Assembly (NCBI GenBank): GCA_009783805.1
Contig: WRCU01000105.1
Span: 1 to 5,970 of the forward strand
Direction of reading: 5' to 3'
DNA from: Oscillospiraceae bacterium
GTDB taxonomy: Bacteria > Bacillota > Clostridia > WRCU01
Length of the DNA: 5,970 nucleotides
This document shows positions 4,580 through 5,970 of the stretch, piece by piece (within the stretch, counting starts at the first letter, position 1; each line of letters opens with the position of its first letter). The notes below the pieces were generated by a model. The model was not told where the DNA came from. It did no database searches and was given only the letters and a program-made list of their open reading frames with translations. The position numbers and the translations under genes were made by a program.

Positions 4580-5875
4580 ATGGAAGGAAACTTGAAGCTT
4601 AAGGTGTTGGAACTGCTTGAGGCGGGGAAGATCACGGCCGAGGAGGCGGTGGAGCTGCTCAAGCACATAGGCGGCGGAATTGCGGGCCAGGCGGGCGACG
4701 AAGCCGTTTCGGGCGGTGGGGCGACGGTTACCGGCTCCGGCGGGGCGACGGCTACCGGCTCCGGCGGGGCGGTGGGCCAAATGGGCCAATCAAATGAAGA
4801 AGGCGGCTCAAACCCGAAGCGCGGCGCCATCGATGGTGACGTATGCGAGGATGAGGACGAGGATGAGGACGAAGATGAGGACGAGGATGAGGATGAGGAC
4901 GGAAACGGGGATTCCGGCGAAGGAGACATGGATTGGTCGGATAAAGGGAAATCGGGCGGCATAATCGGGAAGATAGGGTCCATGATAAGGTCCGGCATGC
5001 CGGAGGCGGACGAGAGGGCGAGCTTCACGGGCTCGCTGCCGGAGGATTGGGCGATACGGGAGTTGGCGGTATCCGGCATGAACGCCGCCGTATCGCTGTA
5101 CTCGTACCCGGGCGACAAAGTCCTGATTGACGTGGCGTACAAGAGGAAGTCGGACGCCGACCCCAGGATCGTATTCACGGCGAAGGACGGCTCGTATGCG
5201 CTGAGCTACGACTCGAACGCCCTAAGGTACCTCGGGGCGAAGGTCTCCATCCCGAAGGACGCGGCGGCGCGCATGCTGCGGGCGTCCAGCTCGAACGCCC
5301 CGGTCTCGGCCGACGACCTGAAGGCGGATGAGTTGAGGCTGAGCACCTCGAACGGCTCGGTGACGGTCGACGACGTGATTGCGAAAGCCGTCGACTGCCA
5401 ATCGAGCAACGGCGGGGTCACCGTGGACGACACCATCGCCGAGAGGCTGGAGGTCAGGACGTCCAACGCGAAGCTCCGCGTGAGTGATTCCATATCCAAG
5501 GAAATGTCGCTGCACACATCCAACGCCAGGATCGAATTTTCGGACTCACTGGCGGAGAGCCTGCGGGCGGTGACCAGCAACGCCTCCGTCTCCATGGACC
5601 TCAAGCCGCTCAGCCAAGACGACGCCGTCACGAGGAAGGTGGACGTGTCGACCTCGAACGCGTCGTTCTCCCTCAAGCTCCCGGGGGAGGGGACGAAATA
5701 CAAGGTCAGGGCCTCCACGAGCAACGGCGGCATCAGCCTTGAAGGCGGCGACATGGAGTACCAGGCGAAGGATAAGCGCTATGTGGAGGCTTCCTCGCGC
5801 GGATACGCGGAGGCGCGGGCCAAGTACGACATACACGTGAGGACTTCCAACGGGGGGATCCACATCAAGGATTAG
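4580..5875 (+). CDS. SHOCT-like/DUF4097 beta-solenoid protein (YvlB/LiaX-like)
   Basis: A 431-residue protein of the DUF4097 type. Residues 5-30 (LKLKVLELLEAGKITAEEAVELLKHI) match the short SHOCT-like helical domain found at the N-terminus of YvlB/LiaX-like proteins. A low-complexity linker follows: two GGATxTGS octapeptides (46-61), then nine Glu-Asp dipeptides (90-107). The C-terminal half (about 150-431) is beta-rich, with repeated T/S-S-N-A/G turns; Asn is at 239, 258, 277, 296, 315, 334, 360, 382 and 424, an exact 19-residue period over the first six. No signal peptide or membrane helix is visible, so location is uncertain; LiaX is reported at the cell surface without a classical signal. 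The start is supported by GGAGGG 8 nt upstream of ATG. By family it may act in cell-envelope stress response; that is inference. It follows the XRE gene and is divergent from the PadR operon. Confidence 0.9.
   Translation: MEGNLKLKVLELLEAGKITAEEAVELLKHIGGGIAGQAGDEAVSGGGATVTGSGGATATGSGGAVGQMGQSNEEGGSNPKRGAIDGDVCEDEDEDEDEDEDEDEDEDGNGDSGEGDMDWSDKGKSGGIIGKIGSMIRSGMPEADERASFTGSLPEDWAIRELAVSGMNAAVSLYSYPGDKVLIDVAYKRKSDADPRIVFTAKDGSYALSYDSNALRYLGAKVSIPKDAAARMLRASSSNAPVSADDLKADELRLSTSNGSVTVDDVIAKAVDCQSSNGGVTVDDTIAERLEVRTSNAKLRVSDSISKEMSLHTSNARIEFSDSLAESLRAVTSNASVSMDLKPLSQDDAVTRKVDVSTSNASFSLKLPGEGTKYKVRASTSNGGISLEGGDMEYQAKDKRYVEASSRGYAEARAKYDIHVRTSNGGIHIKD
4715..4762 (+). repeat. Two direct 24-bp repeats encoding GGATxTGS
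   Basis: Two adjacent 24-bp units (4715-4738 and 4739-4762) differ at two bases and encode GGATVTGS and GGATATGS. The first 8 nt of a third copy follow (4763-4770, GGCGGGGC). They sit in frame within the linker of the DUF4097 protein, so a change of copy number would alter linker length without a frameshift. Confidence 0.9.
4847..4900 (+). repeat. Hexanucleotide GAGGAY tandem repeat encoding poly-(Glu-Asp)
   Basis: Nine in-frame hexamers of GAG/GAA followed by GAT/GAC encode 18 alternating Glu and Asp residues. The tract is highly acidic and disordered, lying between the SHOCT-like helices and the beta-solenoid. The codons are mixed (both GAT and GAC, one GAA), so the array is not a pure microsatellite. 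Gain or loss of units would be in frame. Confidence 0.95.
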
Positions 5876-5902
5876 GCGGCTTAGGGTTTCGTGGCCCGGA
5901 AT

Positions 5903-5924
5903 GGGCGCCGCGCCGGCGGCGCCC
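5903..5924 (+). terminator. GC-rich hairpin after the DUF4097 gene, possible weak terminator
   Basis: An 8-bp perfect stem GGGCGCCG/CGGCGCCC with loop CGCCGG lies 28 nt after the stop codon. No U-tract follows, so it is not a classic intrinsic terminator; it may instead stabilise the mRNA end or be a GC-rich coincidence. Confidence 0.35.
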
Positions 5925-5970
5925 GGGGCGTGGGGCGGTTTATGCGTGAGGCGGCGCCCAGGGAGCGGAC

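Noticed and set aside
4378..5178. Antisense frame with a long poly-Ser run
   Set aside because: The Ser run is only the complement of the Glu-Asp repeat; the plus-strand gene has clear domains and a good start.
5942..5970. Possible start of a gene on the plus strand (MREAAPRER...)
   Set aside because: Nine codons only, with a poor GGGGCGG ribosome binding site; it cannot be told from chance.
1..5970. CRISPR array, tRNA/rRNA gene, insertion sequence or prophage
   Set aside because: No spaced direct repeats, no cloverleaf or rRNA stretch, and no transposase or integrase motif was seen on either strand.

Overview
The window comes from a high-G+C bacterium. A T-box leader in front of an aminoacyl-tRNA synthetase gene, a PadR regulator with a permease-prefix/HAAS membrane protein, and a SHOCT-like/DUF4097 protein all point to Firmicutes (a Clostridia-like lineage) or a close relative. 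Codon use is notable for a G+C-rich genome: AGG (Arg) and ATA (Ile) are frequent. I cannot name the genus.

Left part (63-2166, minus strand): aspS, a complete aspartyl-tRNA synthetase of about 579 residues. It is preceded by a leader of about 330 nt with its own promoter (TTGATT-17-TATTAT), a recognisable T-box antiterminator (AGGGTGGCACCGCG) and a mutually exclusive intrinsic terminator ending in U8. The synthetase should therefore be made when uncharged tRNA-Asp accumulates. The sequence has the DHGG signature that I associate with non-discriminating AspRS.

Middle (2163-3526, minus strand): a two-gene operon of a PadR-s1 type repressor (110 aa) and, 4 nt downstream, a membrane protein of about six helices with an N-terminal permease-prefix/HAAS-like domain (318 aa). 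Its promoter carries an 18-bp inverted repeat that exactly links the -35 box to the -10 box, a good candidate PadR operator. The operon's stop codon overlaps the -35 box of the aspS T-box promoter.

Right part (3583-5875, plus strand): transcribed divergently from the same AT-rich 215-bp gap are an XRE-family regulator with five C-terminal helical repeats of 28-29 residues (270 aa) and a 431-aa protein. The latter has an N-terminal SHOCT-like helical domain, a Gly-rich and poly-(Glu-Asp) linker, and a DUF4097-type beta-solenoid with five exact 19-residue rungs. A 12-bp perfect palindrome sits at the predicted transcription start of this unit.

The two divergent units look like one module: PadR/HAAS/DUF4097 genes commonly cluster in Firmicutes, and DUF4097 proteins include B. 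subtilis YvlB and enterococcal LiaX, linked to cell-envelope stress. I infer an envelope-stress or membrane-surveillance function, with the XRE repeat domain as a possible sensor or partner-binding arm. This is inference from family and layout, not shown by the sequence. The two ends of the window (1-62 and 5876-5970) hold no gene I can support.
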